Of a DNA stretch of 64,000 nucleotides, positions 46,201 through 55,440 are shown one piece after another. Origin of the DNA: Streptomyces nymphaeiformis (GTDB lineage Bacteria; Actinomycetota; Actinomycetes; Streptomycetales; Streptomycetaceae); NCBI RefSeq assembly GCF_014203895.1, contig NZ_JACHJY010000001.1:992001-1056000 (forward strand), given 5' to 3'. Both the position numbers and the translations under genes were made by a program. Position 1 is the first letter of the stretch, and each line of letters opens with the position of its first letter. The notes beneath the pieces were generated by a model that was not told where the DNA came from, did not search any database, and saw nothing but the letters and a program-made list of their open reading frames with translations.

Positions 46201-46376
46201 GCGCCGGGCATGCCGTTGGCGGTCGGCGGGCCCTCGTAGAACACCCACTCGGGGCGTCCCTCGGACTGCTCAAGGGTCTTGGCGAAGACCTTGTTGTCGC
46301 GCCAGAAGTCGAGCACGGCGTGCTCGAGGGCGGACAGGTCTACCTGGGCGGGTACCTGGCGGTACTGCGAAGACAT
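43242..46376 (-). CDS. ileS: Isoleucyl-tRNA synthetase, eukaryote-like type
   Basis: 1,044 residues. It charges tRNA-Ile and edits mischarged valine. The HIGH region reads PPTANGMPGAHHIEARVFKD and the KMSKS loop is DGRKMSKHLGNI; with RYWGTPLPIWRCEDG and YDSGSMPFAQYGYP these are traits of the IleS2 group, often insensitive to mupirocin. The editing domain and the C-terminal anticodon-binding and IleS2 extension regions are complete. The ATG at 46,374-46,376 has GGAGGAAG 6 bases upstream. It is convergent with divIVA and preceded by a T-box leader. Confidence 0.96.
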   Translation of the reverse strand: MSSQYRQVPAQVDLSALEHAVLDFWRDNKVFAKTLEQSEGRPEWVFYEGPPTANGMPGAHHIEARVFKDVFPRFRTMRGYHVARKAGWDCHGLPVELAVEKELGFSGKKDIEAYGIAEFNDKCRESVTRHTDAFAELTTRMGYWVDLDDAYRTMDPSYIESVWWSLKQIFEKDLLVQDHRVAPWCPRCGTGLSDHELAQGYETVVDPSVYVRFPLTSGPLAGKAALLVWTTTPWTLVSNTAVAAHPEVTYVVATDGDERVVVAQPLVEKALGEGWVTTGESFTGAEMERWTYQRPFELVEFPEPAHYIVNAEYVTTEDGTGLVHQSPAFGEDDLKVCKAYGLPVVNPVRPDGTFEEDVPLVGGVFFKKADEALTADLDARGLLFKHIAYEHSYPHCWRCHTALLYYAQPSWYIRTTAVKDRLLQENEKTNWFPESVKHGRFGDWLTNNVDWALSRNRYWGTPLPIWRCEDGHLTCVGSRAELTELTGTDQSELDPHRPYIDAVTFPCPSCSKTATRVPEVIDAWYDSGSMPFAQYGYPYKNKELFESRYPAQFISEAIDQTRGWFYTLMAVGTLVFDKSSYENVVCLGHILAEDGRKMSKHLGNILQPIPLMDQHGADAVRWFMAAGGSPWAARRVGHGTIQEVVRKTLLTYWNTVAFQALYARTSGWAPSAADPAPAERTVLDRWLLSELNTLVAQTTEAMESYDTQRTGKLISAFVDDLSNWYVRRSRRRFWQGDAAALRTLHDVIETVTRLMAPLTPFITERVWQDLVVPVTPDAPESVHLATWPEADAALIDGTLSEQMLLVRRLVELGRATRAESGVKTRQPLSRALVAAAGFPALSPELQAQITEELNVSSLASLSEVGGSLVDTTAKANFRALGKRFGKGVQDVAKAVAAADAAALSLALRSGEATLSVNGEDITVTPEEIIITETPREGWSVASDAGATVALDLEITPELRRAGLARDAIRLIQEARKNSGLDVADRIALRWTSASPETVEALTAHASLIADEVLSTDYAQGEPDATYGPAFEDEGLALTFHLRKA

Positions 46377-46642
46377 CGATCTTCCTCCGGCGGATGTTCC
46401 TCGTTCCGTCCGGAGGGACGAGAGCACTGCTCCCGCGGTACCACCCTCCTTGGCCCCGGGCGGACGCCCTGAGCCCCCTCATTGGGGTCGCGACGCCGGT
46501 TCTAGTCACCGCGCTGTGCTGCGGCTTTCTTCCGACGGCTCCGGGGTGATGCTTCACATCGGGCTCGCCCCCGGGCTCTCACCGTCCCCGGGTCGCTCAT
46601 GGCTGCTTGCGACGCTACTCGTCCCCATCCAAGCCTTTCGCT
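46377..46642 (-). promoter_or_regulatory. T-box leader of ileS (tRNA-Ile sensor)
   Basis: On the minus strand the T-box TGGTACCGCGG is at 46,433-46,443 in a large stem-loop with GTCCCTCCGGAC, next to the ribosome site GGAGG. The specifier is probably ATC at 46,548-46,550 (GTGAAGCATCACC loop). Structure and spacing fit the actinobacterial T-boxes that control translation: uncharged tRNA-Ile would free the ribosome site. A -10-like TACACT (46,649-46,654) precedes it. Confidence 0.93.
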
Positions 46643-46917
46643 CCCGCCAGTGTACGGGGCGGAGCGCAGGGTGGCAGACCGGTTTTCGCGTGACCCGAAT
46701 GGCCATACGGGGCGGGCCGGAGTTCCGCTGCGGCCATGTGGGGGAGGGGCGGGACGGATAACCGGGCGGGGAGCTGGGCACAACGGAGGCAGGCCCGCCC
46801 CGCGGGGAGCGGGGGCGGGTGGGAACGGCGGCGTGCCCCGTTGCCGCGGGCCTTGGGCCGATTTATCGTCCCAGCACGATTCGCGAGCAAGATCACAAAA
46901 TGTGAAGGGGCCGCGAC

Positions 46918-47775
46918 ATGGTGGCGAAGAAGACCGCCGCGAAGAAGACCTCGGCCGCCGGTTCCACCGGTGCGGCCGGGGTCGCCAAGGACGTGGCCGG
47001 CAAGAAGTCGACGGTCGACGGGAAGGCGCCGGCCAAGAAGACGGTCGCGAAATCGGTCGCGAAATCGGTCGCGAAGAAGACGCCGGCCAGGAAGACCGCG
47101 GCCCGCAGGACGGCCCCGAAGGACGGCGTCGCGAAGACGGCGGCCTCCAAGGACGCCGCCCCGGAGCACGCGGTCGCGGAGGACGGCGTCGCGGCCTCGG
47201 AGGGCGCTGCCCCCGAGGACGCCGCGGTGCCCGCCAAGAAGGCCGTGGCGAAGAAGGCGGCAGCCAGGAAGGCGTCCGCCGCGAAGAAGCAGACAGGAGC
47301 CAGGACGGTGGCAGCGAAGAAGACCGCGGGTGGCGTCACGACCGTCGGGGACGAGGCGGCGGTGCCCCCGGCGCGGGCCGGCGAGCTCGCGGTGCGTCCC
47401 GGCGAGGACCCCTGGACGCCGGAGGAGGTCGCCGAGGCCCGCAGCGCGCTCCAGGCGGAGGTGCTGCGGCTCGGCAGCGAGCTGGTCCACTCCCAGGAGG
47501 AGCTGACCGGCCTGATGCGGGACTCGGGCGACGGCGCCGGCGACGACCAGGCCGACACCGGCAGCAAGAACATCACCCGCGAGCACGAGCTGGCCCTGGC
47601 CGCGAACGCCCGGGAGATGCTGGAGCAGACCGAGCACGCCCTGGAGCGGCTCGACGCGGGCACGTACGGCCTGTGCGAGGTGTGCGGGAAGCCGATCGGC
47701 AAGGCGCGGATGCAGGCCTTCCCGCGGGCCACGCTCTGCGTCGAGGACAAACAGCGACAGGAGCGGCGCGGCTGA
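46918..47775 (+). CDS. TraR/DksA zinc-finger protein with histone H1-like tail
   Basis: 285 residues. The first 140 or so are Lys/Ala-rich repeats ([49 protein letters not shown]) like bacterial H1 tails. The middle is a coiled coil ([36 protein letters not shown] ... [29 protein letters not shown]). The zinc-finger region is [35 protein letters not shown], where the fourth Cys of the usual CxxC pair is Asp (CVED). It may bind DNA through the tail and RNA polymerase through the coiled coil. Confidence 0.82.
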   Translation: MVAKKTAAKKTSAAGSTGAAGVAKDVAGKKSTVDGKAPAKKTVAKSVAKSVAKKTPARKTAARRTAPKDGVAKTAASKDAAPEHAVAEDGVAASEGAAPEDAAVPAKKAVAKKAAARKASAAKKQTGARTVAAKKTAGGVTTVGDEAAVPPARAGELAVRPGEDPWTPEEVAEARSALQAEVLRLGSELVHSQEELTGLMRDSGDGAGDDQADTGSKNITREHELALAANAREMLEQTEHALERLDAGTYGLCEVCGKPIGKARMQAFPRATLCVEDKQRQERRG

Positions 47776-47855
47776 CGATCTCGGCTGCCGGTCCCGTACG
47801 CCTGTGCCGTACCCTCGGTGCACGGTCAGGCATCGAGGTCGAGGGACTCACTCAC

Positions 47856-48512
47856 GTGGCAGAGGCGGAGCGCATCATCGGTACGCCGGATTCAGCAGGG
47901 GCCGACGAGACGGCCGCCTCCGACGCGTCGGCGGCCCGCGAGGAGACCGCGGCCGCGGGCGGCACGTCGGACCACGACGGCACGCCGGCCCCCGACGGCC
48001 AGGCCGCTCCCGAGGAGCGGCCGAAGGGCAGGCGCAGGATCGTCGCCCTGTTCGTCGTGGCCGTCCTCGCCTACCTGCTCGACCTCGGCAGCAAGATGCT
48101 GGTGGTCGCCAAGCTGGAGGGCCACGAGCCGATCGACCTGGTCGGCGACCTGCTGCGGCTCGACGCCATCCGGAACCCGGGCGCCGCCTTCGGCATGGGC
48201 GAGGCCTTCACGATCATCTTCACCTGCATCGCGGCCGCCGTGATCGTCGTGATCATCCGGCTGGCCCGCAAGCTCTACAGCCTGCCCTGGGCGATCGCGC
48301 TCGGCCTGCTGCTCGGCGGTGCGCTCGGCAACCTCACGGACCGGATCTTCCGCTCGCCCGGCGTCTTCGAGGGCGCGGTCGTGGACTTCATCGCCCCCGC
48401 GCACTTCGCCGTCTTCAACCTCGCCGACTCGGCGATCGTCTGCGGCGGCATCCTGATCGTCATCCTGTCGTTCCGGGGCCTGGACCCCGACGGCACCGTC
48501 CACAAGGACTGA
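47856..48512 (+). CDS. lspA: Lipoprotein signal peptidase (SPase II)
   Basis: 218 residues from GTG. A hydrophilic, acidic N-terminal extension of about 60 residues precedes four membrane helices ([23 protein letters not shown] and on). Catalytic Asp residues are D162 (GNLTDRIF) and D191 (FNLADSAIV); [13 protein letters not shown] is the conserved block. It removes signal peptides from lipidated prolipoproteins. Confidence 0.94.
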   Translation: MAEAERIIGTPDSAGADETAASDASAAREETAAAGGTSDHDGTPAPDGQAAPEERPKGRRRIVALFVVAVLAYLLDLGSKMLVVAKLEGHEPIDLVGDLLRLDAIRNPGAAFGMGEAFTIIFTCIAAAVIVVIIRLARKLYSLPWAIALGLLLGGALGNLTDRIFRSPGVFEGAVVDFIAPAHFAVFNLADSAIVCGGILIVILSFRGLDPDGTVHKD

Positions 48513-48529
48513 CAAGGCATACTCGACGG

Positions 48530-49471
48530 GTGAGCACGAGTCCCGAGATCCGCACCCTGCCCGTTCCCGATGGCCTGGAGGGCGAGCGCGTCGACGCCGC
48601 CATCGCCCGAATGTTCGGGTTCTCCCGTACGAAGGCGGCCGAGCTGGCCGCCGCAGGGAAGGTCCAGGTCGACGGCTCCGTCGTCGGCAAGTCCGAGCGG
48701 GTCAGCGGCGGCGCGTGGCTCGAGGTCGAGATGCCGGGCGCGCCCGCGCCCGTCCAGATCGTCGCCGAGCCCGTCGAGGGCATGGAGATCGTCCACGACG
48801 ACGACGACATCGTCGTGATCATGAAGCCGGTCGGCGTCGCCGCGCACCCCAGCCCCGGCTGGACCGGCACCACGGTCATCGGCGGCCTCGCCGCCGCCGG
48901 GTACCGCATCTCCACCTCCGGCGCCGCCGAGCGCCAGGGCATCGTGCACCGCCTCGACGTCGGCACCTCCGGTCTGATGGTGGTCGCCAAGTCCGAGTAC
49001 GCGTACACCTCGCTCAAGCGCCAGTTCAAGGAGCGCGTGGTCGACAAGCGCTACAACGCGCTGGTCCAGGGCCACCCGGACCCGATGAGCGGCACCATCG
49101 ACGCGCCGATCGGCCGACACCCGAACCACGACTACAAGTGGGCGGTCACCGCCGACGGCAAGCCCTCGGTCACGCACTACGACCTCATCGAGGCGTACCG
49201 CTCGGCCTCGCTGCTCGACATCAAGCTGGAGACGGGCCGCACCCACCAGATCCGGGTGCACATGTCCGCCCACCGCCACCCCTGCGTCGGCGACCTCACC
49301 TACGGCGCCGACCCGACGCTCGCCAAGCGCCTCGGCCTGACCCGGCAGTGGCTGCACGCCGTCCGCCTCGGCTTCGAGCACCCGGGCGACGGCTCCTGGG
49401 TCGAGTTCGAGAGCACCTACCCCGCGGACCTGCAGAAGGCCCTCGACCGCATCGCCTCGGAGAGCCAGTGA
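48530..49471 (+). CDS. RluA/RluD-family pseudouridine synthase
   Basis: 313 residues from GTG. An S4 RNA-binding domain ([36 protein letters not shown]) precedes the catalytic domain; the nucleophilic Asp is in [16 protein letters not shown]. Later blocks include [29 protein letters not shown] and [14 protein letters not shown]. It isomerises uridines in 23S rRNA or another RNA. It follows lspA as in many bacteria. Confidence 0.93.
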   Translation: MSTSPEIRTLPVPDGLEGERVDAAIARMFGFSRTKAAELAAAGKVQVDGSVVGKSERVSGGAWLEVEMPGAPAPVQIVAEPVEGMEIVHDDDDIVVIMKPVGVAAHPSPGWTGTTVIGGLAAAGYRISTSGAAERQGIVHRLDVGTSGLMVVAKSEYAYTSLKRQFKERVVDKRYNALVQGHPDPMSGTIDAPIGRHPNHDYKWAVTADGKPSVTHYDLIEAYRSASLLDIKLETGRTHQIRVHMSAHRHPCVGDLTYGADPTLAKRLGLTRQWLHAVRLGFEHPGDGSWVEFESTYPADLQKALDRIASESQ

Positions 49472-49932
49472 CCACCGCGTACACCGTCAAGGAAGCCCTG
49501 GGCCACGACGACCGGGACGCGTGCTTCGCGGTCCGCCGCGAGGTCTTCGTCGAGGAGCAGGGCGTCCCGCAGGCGATCGAGTACGACACGTACGACGAGA
49601 CCGCGGTGCACGTCCTCGCCGCCCGCGCGGACGGCCTGCCGCTCGGCACCGGGCGCCTGCTGCACGGGGCGGACGCGGTCGGCAAGACCGGCGACGCCTC
49701 GGTCGGCTCCCTCGGCCGGCTCGCCGTCTCCAAGGCCGCGCGCGGCCTCGGAGTGGGCGCCGCCCTGGTCCGCGCCATCGAGGACGCGGCCCGGGGGCGC
49801 GGCCTGAGCGCCGTCGACCTGCACGCGCAGACCCACGCGCTCGGCTTCTACGAGCGGCTCGGCTACGAGGCGTACGGCCCGGAGTTCCCCGACGCGGACA
49901 TGCCGCACCGGGCGATGCGCAAGGCGCTGTAG
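49468..49932 (+). CDS. GNAT-family N-acetyltransferase (ElaA-like)
   Basis: 154 residues, GTG overlapping the pseudouridine synthase stop by 4 bases. [30 protein letters not shown] starts the fold; the acetyl-CoA site is [33 protein letters not shown], then [33 protein letters not shown]. The substrate is unknown. Confidence 0.9.
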   Translation: MTTAYTVKEALGHDDRDACFAVRREVFVEEQGVPQAIEYDTYDETAVHVLAARADGLPLGTGRLLHGADAVGKTGDASVGSLGRLAVSKAARGLGVGAALVRAIEDAARGRGLSAVDLHAQTHALGFYERLGYEAYGPEFPDADMPHRAMRKAL

Positions 49933-50002
49933 CAGACGCCGCCTCCCGGCACATACGGGGGGCAATCGCCTCCAAAACGGGCGTACGTGACAGGGTGGGG
50001 CC

Positions 50003-51589
50003 GTGGATCAATTGGCCCTGCTCTTCCTGCTGCTCCTCGGCGCCCTGGTCACCGTGCCCCTCGGCGACCGGCTCGGGCTGCCCGCGCCCGTCCTGATGAC
50101 CCTCGTCGGGATCGTGCTGGCCCTCCTGCCCTTCGTGCCGAACGTCGAGGTCCCGCCGGAGTTCATCCTCCCGCTGGTGCTGCCGCCCCTGCTGTACGCC
50201 TCCGTGCAGCGGACCTCCTGGCGGCAGTTCGCGGCCAACAGACGGCCCATCTTCCTGCTCGCGGTCGCCCTGGTCTTCGTGACCACGGCCGCCGTCGGCG
50301 CGGTCGCGCACTCGCTCGTGCCCGGCCTTCCGCTGGCCGCCGCCCTCGCGCTCGGCGCCCTCGTCGCGCCGCCCGACCCGGTCGCCGCCACCGCCGTGGC
50401 CGGCTCCCTCGGGCTGCCCCGCCGGCTCGTGTCGATCCTGGAGGGCGAGGGGCTCTTCAACGACGTCACCGCGATCGTGCTCTACCACGTGGCGATCTCC
50501 GCCGTCGTCAGCGGCCACTTCTCCTGGCCCGAGGCGCTCGGCCAGTTCGTGCTGTCCGCCGTGGTCGCCGTCGTCGTCGGTCTGGTGCTGGGCTGGCTCG
50601 CGAACAAGCTCATCGGACTGCTCGGCGACGTCACCCTCCAGACCGGCCTCACCCTCCTCGTCCCCTTCGTGAGCTACGTCCTCGCCGAGGAGCTGCACGG
50701 CTCCGGCGTCCTCGCCGTCCTGCTCACCGCGCTCTTCCTGGCCGAGCACGCGGCCGACGCCGACGACGTCATGGGCCGGCTCGCCGGACAGACCTTCTGG
50801 CAGGTCGTCGACACCCTCGTCACCGGCATCGCCTTCGGCCTCATCGGCCTGGAGCTCATCCACGTCTTCGGGGTGGCGAAGGGGCACGGCGCGGAGATGC
50901 TCGGCTGGGGCGCCGCCGTCGTCGGCGTGGTCGTCGGCGTCCGGCTCCTCTGGCTGCTCCCCGCCACCTGGCTGGCGAAGCGGCTGCACACGCTCCGGGA
51001 CGTCGACGAGGAGATCCCGATGAGCTGGCGGGAGACCGTCGTCATGTGGTGGGCGGGGATGCGCGGCGTGGCCTCGGTCGCCCTCGCGCTCGCCATCCCG
51101 CTCCGCACCGACGACGGCTCGCCCTTCCCCGGCCGTGACGAGATCGTCTTCATCGCCTTCTGCGTGATCATCGCCACCCTCGTCGTCCAGGGCCTCACCC
51201 TGCCCTGGCTGGTCAGGCGGCTCGGGGTGCGGGCCGACACGGACGCCGAGCGCGCCCTGGAGCGGGACCTCGCGATCCGGGCCGCGAAGGCCGCCAAGCG
51301 CAGGCTGAAGGAGATCGAGGAGGTCGAGGAGCTGCCCGAGGAGGTCCAGGAGCGGCTGCTGCGCGGGGCGTACGACATCGGGGCGCGGATCAGCCCCGAC
51401 ATGGTGGACGACGAGCGGCGGGCCGCCTACGTGGAGCGGACGAAGCGCTTCAAGGCGGTGCAGCGGATCCAGCGGGAGCTGATGTCGGCCGCCCGGCACG
51501 AGGTCCTCTCGGCCCGCAGCGAACCGGGCGCCGACCCCGAGGTGGTGGACCGGGTGCTGCGCCACCTGGACGTGCGCAGCATGCGCTGA
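50003..51589 (+). CDS. Na+/H+ antiporter, CPA1 family
   Basis: 528 residues from GTG. About 11-12 membrane helices beginning LALLFLLLLGALVTVPLGDRLGLP. The ion-binding motif is ALVAPPDPVAATAVAGSLGLP with the key Asp, and GEGLFNDVTAIVLYHVAI follows. The membrane domain ends in WWAGMRGVASVALALAIPL. A charged cytoplasmic C-terminal part of about 120 residues probably regulates activity. Confidence 0.92.
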   Translation: MDQLALLFLLLLGALVTVPLGDRLGLPAPVLMTLVGIVLALLPFVPNVEVPPEFILPLVLPPLLYASVQRTSWRQFAANRRPIFLLAVALVFVTTAAVGAVAHSLVPGLPLAAALALGALVAPPDPVAATAVAGSLGLPRRLVSILEGEGLFNDVTAIVLYHVAISAVVSGHFSWPEALGQFVLSAVVAVVVGLVLGWLANKLIGLLGDVTLQTGLTLLVPFVSYVLAEELHGSGVLAVLLTALFLAEHAADADDVMGRLAGQTFWQVVDTLVTGIAFGLIGLELIHVFGVAKGHGAEMLGWGAAVVGVVVGVRLLWLLPATWLAKRLHTLRDVDEEIPMSWRETVVMWWAGMRGVASVALALAIPLRTDDGSPFPGRDEIVFIAFCVIIATLVVQGLTLPWLVRRLGVRADTDAERALERDLAIRAAKAAKRRLKEIEEVEELPEEVQERLLRGAYDIGARISPDMVDDERRAAYVERTKRFKAVQRIQRELMSAARHEVLSARSEPGADPEVVDRVLRHLDVRSMR

Positions 51590-51632
51590 CGCCTGAGCCT
51601 GCCGGTCCGCGGCGGGTGGCAGGATGGGGCGC

Positions 51633-52202
51633 ATGGACATCATGCTCTTCCACTCGGCCTACGGGCTGACCCCTTCCGTCGAGGCGGCCGCCGAGCGGCT
51701 CCGGGCCGCCGGGCACCAGGTCTGGACGCCGGACCTCTACGACGGCCGGACGGTCGGGACCGTCGAGGAGGGCGTGGTGCTCCGGGACGAGATCGGCAAG
51801 GACGAGCTGCTGAAGCGCGCGGTCCTGGCCGCCGCCCCCTACTCCGAGCGGGGCCTGGTCTACATGGGCCTCTCCCTCGGCGCCTCGATCGCGCAGACGC
51901 TGGCGCTCGGCGACGAGAAGGCGCGCGGGCTGCTGCTGCTCCACGGCACCTCGGACATCGCGGAGTCCGCCTCGGTGGACGAGCTGCCGGTCCAGCTGCA
52001 CGTGGCCGAACCCGACCCCTTCGAGACGGACGACTGGCTGTCCTCCTGGTACCTCCAGATGCGCAGGGCCGGGGCGGACGTGGAGGTCTACCGCTACCGG
52101 GGCGCGGGCCACATCTACACGGACCCGGAGCTGCCCGACTGGGACGAGGAGGCGGCGGAGCGGACCTGGTCGGTGGCGCTGTCGTTCCTCGACAGCCTGT
52201 AA
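51633..52202 (+). CDS. Dienelactone hydrolase-family protein
   Basis: 189 residues, alpha/beta hydrolase fold. MLFHSAYGLTPSVEAAAERLRAAGHQVWTPDLYDGRTV opens the fold; the nucleophile elbow region reads YMGLSLGASIAQTLAL, where Ser follows Leu rather than the Cys of classic dienelactone hydrolase; Asp and His lie in AEPDPFETDDW and GAGHIYTDPELPDW. Substrate unknown. The ATG at 51,633 follows CAGGAT by 7 bases, suggesting a leaderless transcript. Confidence 0.85.
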   Translation: MDIMLFHSAYGLTPSVEAAAERLRAAGHQVWTPDLYDGRTVGTVEEGVVLRDEIGKDELLKRAVLAAAPYSERGLVYMGLSLGASIAQTLALGDEKARGLLLLHGTSDIAESASVDELPVQLHVAEPDPFETDDWLSSWYLQMRRAGADVEVYRYRGAGHIYTDPELPDWDEEAAERTWSVALSFLDSL

Positions 52203-52218
52203 GCCGGTATGGAAAGGG

Positions 52219-52256
52219 GTGTGGCCCCCGGGGAGCTTCCCCCGGGGGCCACACCT
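52219..52256. terminator. Bidirectional terminator
   Basis: A strong near-perfect hairpin (GGTGTGGCCCCCGGGG / CCCCGGGGGCCACACC) followed by TTTC on one side and preceded by GGAAA on the other. It lies between the convergent hydrolase and metalloprotease genes. Confidence 0.85.
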
Positions 52257-52273
52257 TTCTCGCGGACGGTCCG

Positions 52274-53263
52274 TCAGGCGCGGTACGCGACCCAGGAGTC
52301 GTTCATGCGGGCCACCTGGCCGGCGGTGAACTGGTACATGCAGGGGTCGTACGTGTAGTCCATGAAGTTGTGGATCGGGTCCACACCGGGCTTCGAGGTG
52401 CAGGAGTCACGGCCGGTCGGGCACTGGTAGGCCGCGCTCTTCTCGGCCGGGGTGTCGCTGACGTAGTCGCCGTTGCCGTTACAGCCGCCCTGGAAGGTGT
52501 GGTAGAGGCCCATCCAGTGGCCGACCTCGTGGGTGGCGGTGTCGCCCTCGTTGTAGTTGGCCGCGGAGCCGCCCGGGAGCGAGGCGTCGAGGATGACGAC
52601 GCCGTCCATGTTCGGGCTGCTGTTGTACGAGGACGGGAAGGTCGCCCAGCCGAGCAGGCCGCCCCCGAGGTTGGCGGTGTAGATGTTCAGCGCGTTGGCG
52701 CCGCCCTTGCGCAGGGTGGTCTTCATGTCCTTCTCGGCCTGCGAGCCGGACGACACGTTGTACCAGGTGGCGTTGTCCGTGTAGTCGGTGCCGGCCAGCG
52801 AGAACTGGAAGCCCGAGTCCACGTTGCCGGTGCCCTGGCCGGAGTAGGCGGCGTTGAGGACGGCCATCTGGTTGCTGATGGCCTGGGAGCTGAGGTTGCC
52901 CGCCGTGCCGCTGTGGATCACGTGGAAGTAGACGGGGATGGTGGCGCCGGCGGCGAGGGAGGTGGCACCGGCACGGCTGGAGTTCCGGGCGGCGGCGACC
53001 TTCTTCTTCAGGTCGTCGTCCATGGCCTTGGCCTGGGCGGCGGTGATGTCGTTGGGCTCGGCCTTGGTGGCGTCACCCTTGGCCTTGCGGGCGCCGGACA
53101 GGGCGGTGGCGCCGTCCGCGCACTTCTCGGCCGAGGCCAGCGTGGCGGTCGACGGGGTGGCCGCCGGGGCGGACAGCGGGGCCATGGCCAGGGTTCCGGC
53201 CATCACGGCGGTGCCGAGCATACGGCGTGACATACGCGGCGATATGCGGACAAGAGCGCGCAC
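52274..53263 (-). CDS. Secreted zinc metalloprotease, M43 (pappalysin-like)
   Basis: 329 residues. A signal peptide (basic start, [24 protein letters not shown]) sends it outside. A propeptide-like charged segment follows to about residue 100, then the metzincin zinc motif [13 protein letters not shown] and the downstream [40 protein letters not shown], where MDYT is the Met-turn. Several Cys pairs could form disulfides. It probably degrades extracellular protein. Confidence 0.9.
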   Translation of the reverse strand: MRALVRISPRMSRRMLGTAVMAGTLAMAPLSAPAATPSTATLASAEKCADGATALSGARKAKGDATKAEPNDITAAQAKAMDDDLKKKVAAARNSSRAGATSLAAGATIPVYFHVIHSGTAGNLSSQAISNQMAVLNAAYSGQGTGNVDSGFQFSLAGTDYTDNATWYNVSSGSQAEKDMKTTLRKGGANALNIYTANLGGGLLGWATFPSSYNSSPNMDGVVILDASLPGGSAANYNEGDTATHEVGHWMGLYHTFQGGCNGNGDYVSDTPAEKSAAYQCPTGRDSCTSKPGVDPIHNFMDYTYDPCMYQFTAGQVARMNDSWVAYRA

Positions 53264-53559
53264 GGGTGACTCCTCGCGGGGGGTGGTGGGAGGAACTTCC
53301 TCGCCACGCCGGGGAGATTACGCGTCCATGTCAGAGATCGTTGAGCATTGATCAGGCCCAATCATTCATGGGGCAATTCGGGTCATCGGGAAGAAAAACT
53401 TGCGCCGCTTCCAGGGTTTGAGATGCGGACGTAACGAAGGACGTGACGGAGGCGGGTGGTGTGTCCGGATTCGATCTCCGGAACCCACCACCCGCCGTAG
53501 CGATGTGATCTCCCGTTAACAAGAGAGATCATGGCTGAAAATCGCCGTCGAGTGGGCGG
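53264..53559. other. Intergenic region between metalloprotease and phoD
   Basis: 296 bases. It should hold the metalloprotease promoter (minus strand) and the phoD terminator at 53,451-53,496. The part from 53,320 to 53,420 is unusually AT-rich for this genome, as expected of a promoter, but no clear -35/-10 pair stands out. Confidence 0.4.
53451..53496 (-). terminator. phoD terminator
   Basis: GGCGGGTGGTG (53,451-53,461) pairs perfectly with 53,486-53,496; an inner TCCGGA pairs with TCCGGA in the loop. It is about 65 bases past the phoD stop. Confidence 0.7.
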
Positions 53560-55209
53560 TTACAGCACCGGCTGGTACACCCGCTCGACACGCTGCGTTC
53601 CGCTCAGCGTCCGGTACGAGCGCGCCCAGGACGTCGTCGCGGCCGGGTCCGTCTTGTCGGAGACCGTGTAGTAGTCCATCTGCGAGCGCGCGGCGGTCAC
53701 GTCGAGGACGCCGTACCCGTGATGGTCCATGTCCACCCACTTCACATGGCGGTTGGCGGCCTTCACGGCGCCCGCGGCCACCACCGACAGCGTGCCCGGG
53801 GCCACGTGCAGCAGGTCGTCCAGGTTGTCCGAGGTCACCGAGGTGACCACGAACTCGGTCGCCGCCGAGGCCGAGAGCGGATACGTCGCGGCCTTCACCG
53901 GCACGTCGTTGGCCCAGGCCATGTGGATGTCGCCGGTCAGGAAGACCGTGTTCCGGATCGCTCGCTCGGTCAGGTGCGCAAGCAGCTCCCTGCGGTCGTC
54001 GGTGTAGCCGTCCCACTGGTCGACGTTGACCGCGAGCCCCTCCTTCGGCAGGCCGAGCAGCCCGGCGAGCGGCTCCAGGAGGTAGGCCGGAAGCGAGCCG
54101 AAGGCGACCGGCGAGATCATCACCGAGGTGCCGACCAGCTGCCAGGTCGCGTCCGAACCGGCGAGACCGGCCTTCAGCCAGTCCAGCTGCGCGCGGCCGG
54201 TGATGCTCCGCTCCGGGTCGTCGACCGTGCCGCTGCCCGTCTTCGCCTGCGCGGACCGGAACGACCGCAGGTCGAGCAGGTGCAGATCGGCCAGCTTGCC
54301 GAAGCGCAGCCGCCGGAAGACCGTGCCCTCCGTGGAGGTGCGGACCGGCATCCACTCGAAGTACGCCTGCTTCGCCGCGGCCACCCGGGCCGCCCAGTCG
54401 CCCTCGGTGCCGGGGGTGTGGTTCTCGGCGCCGCCCGACCAGGCGTCGTTGGCGAACTCGTGGTCGTCCCAGATGGCGACGATCGGGTGCGCCGCGTGCA
54501 TCGCCTGGAGGTCGGGGTCCGTCTTGTACTTGCCGTGCCGGGTGCGGTAGTCGGCCAGCGACAGGATCTCGTGGCGCGGCTCGTGCTGCCGGACGACGTA
54601 CTTCGCCTCGGGGTAGGCGCCGGTGGCGTACTCGTAGATGTAGTCGCCGAGGTGGAGGACCGCGTCCAGGTCGGCGCGGGCCGCGAGATGGCGGTACGCG
54701 GAGAAGTGGCCGGCCTCCCAGTTCGCGCAGGAGACCACGCCGAAGCGGACACCGGGCGCGGCGGAGTCGGCGGCCGGCGCGGTGCGGGTGCGGGCGGCGG
54801 GGGAGACCACGGAGCCGGCGGTGAAGCGGAACCAGTAGGCGGTGGCCGGGCGCAGGCCCCGGACGTCGGCCTTCACCGTGTGGTCGGAGGCGGCGCTCGC
54901 CGTGGTGGTGCCGGAGGCGACGACCCGGGTGAAGCCGCGGTCCTCGGCGAGCTCCCAGCCGACCTGGACGTCGGGGCCGAGGCCGGATCCGGGCACGGCC
55001 TCGGGGGTGGGGGTGACGCGCGTCCAGAGCAGGACGCCGTCGGGCAGCGGGTCGCCGGAGGCGACGCCGTGGAGGAAGGCGGGTGCCCCGGTGTCCGCGA
55101 GCGCCGGGGCGGCCGCGCCCAGGAGGGCGGGCGCGACGACGGCGGTGGCGGCGGCGGCCTTGACGACCGTGCGACGGGTGGGGGCAGGGGATATGAAACG
55201 ACTGGTCAC
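53560..55209 (-). CDS. phoD: Alkaline phosphatase D, Tat-exported
   Basis: 549 residues. The Tat signal is [22 protein letters not shown] (about 9-31). The PhoD N-terminal domain ([23 protein letters not shown]) is followed by the metallophosphatase domain: [69 protein letters not shown] and [11 protein letters not shown], which hold Fe/Ca ligands. It frees phosphate from phosphodi- and monoesters outside the cell and is typically induced by PhoP in phosphate starvation; I did not find clear PHO boxes upstream. Confidence 0.94.
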   Translation of the reverse strand: MTSRFISPAPTRRTVVKAAAATAVVAPALLGAAAPALADTGAPAFLHGVASGDPLPDGVLLWTRVTPTPEAVPGSGLGPDVQVGWELAEDRGFTRVVASGTTTASAASDHTVKADVRGLRPATAYWFRFTAGSVVSPAARTRTAPAADSAAPGVRFGVVSCANWEAGHFSAYRHLAARADLDAVLHLGDYIYEYATGAYPEAKYVVRQHEPRHEILSLADYRTRHGKYKTDPDLQAMHAAHPIVAIWDDHEFANDAWSGGAENHTPGTEGDWAARVAAAKQAYFEWMPVRTSTEGTVFRRLRFGKLADLHLLDLRSFRSAQAKTGSGTVDDPERSITGRAQLDWLKAGLAGSDATWQLVGTSVMISPVAFGSLPAYLLEPLAGLLGLPKEGLAVNVDQWDGYTDDRRELLAHLTERAIRNTVFLTGDIHMAWANDVPVKAATYPLSASAATEFVVTSVTSDNLDDLLHVAPGTLSVVAAGAVKAANRHVKWVDMDHHGYGVLDVTAARSQMDYYTVSDKTDPAATTSWARSYRTLSGTQRVERVYQPVL

Positions 55210-55325
55210 GGGCAGTCAGATTACTGACGAGTACGCCTCAAGGGCAGCCCCACGACAGAAGTTCGCCGACTCGTCGCCCGACGTATGCCCGGGGCATGCC
55301 TCGACCCCGTAGAGCCGACGCCCCG

Positions 55326-55397
55326 TCATGCCCCGGCCCCGTAACGCTTTGGCACGCAATGCCTCGGCACGCAATGCCTCGGCCCCGCAATGCCTCG
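55326..55397. repeat. Imperfect tandem repeats of about 15-16 bp
   Basis: Units close to CACGCAATGCCTCGG occur at least three times in a row, with diverged copies (ATGCCCCGGCCCC, AACGCTTTGGCAC) before them. The array lies between phoD and the DsbA-like gene. No function is apparent. Confidence 0.6.
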
Positions 55398-55420
55398 GCC
55401 CCGGACCGAGGGTCCGGGGC
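55398..55420 (-). terminator. Terminator of the DsbA-like operon
   Basis: GCCCCGGAC and GTCCGGGGC pair perfectly around a 5-base loop, 21 bases after the stop codon of the DsbA-like gene. Confidence 0.6.
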
Positions 55421-55440
55421 CAGGGCGGTGCTGTGGGGCG

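Noticed and set aside
42984..46472. Long plus-strand open frame opposite ileS (about 1,160 codons)
   Set aside because: Shadow of ileS; it also runs through the T-box leader and an inverted repeat, and the product is compositionally biased with no motif.
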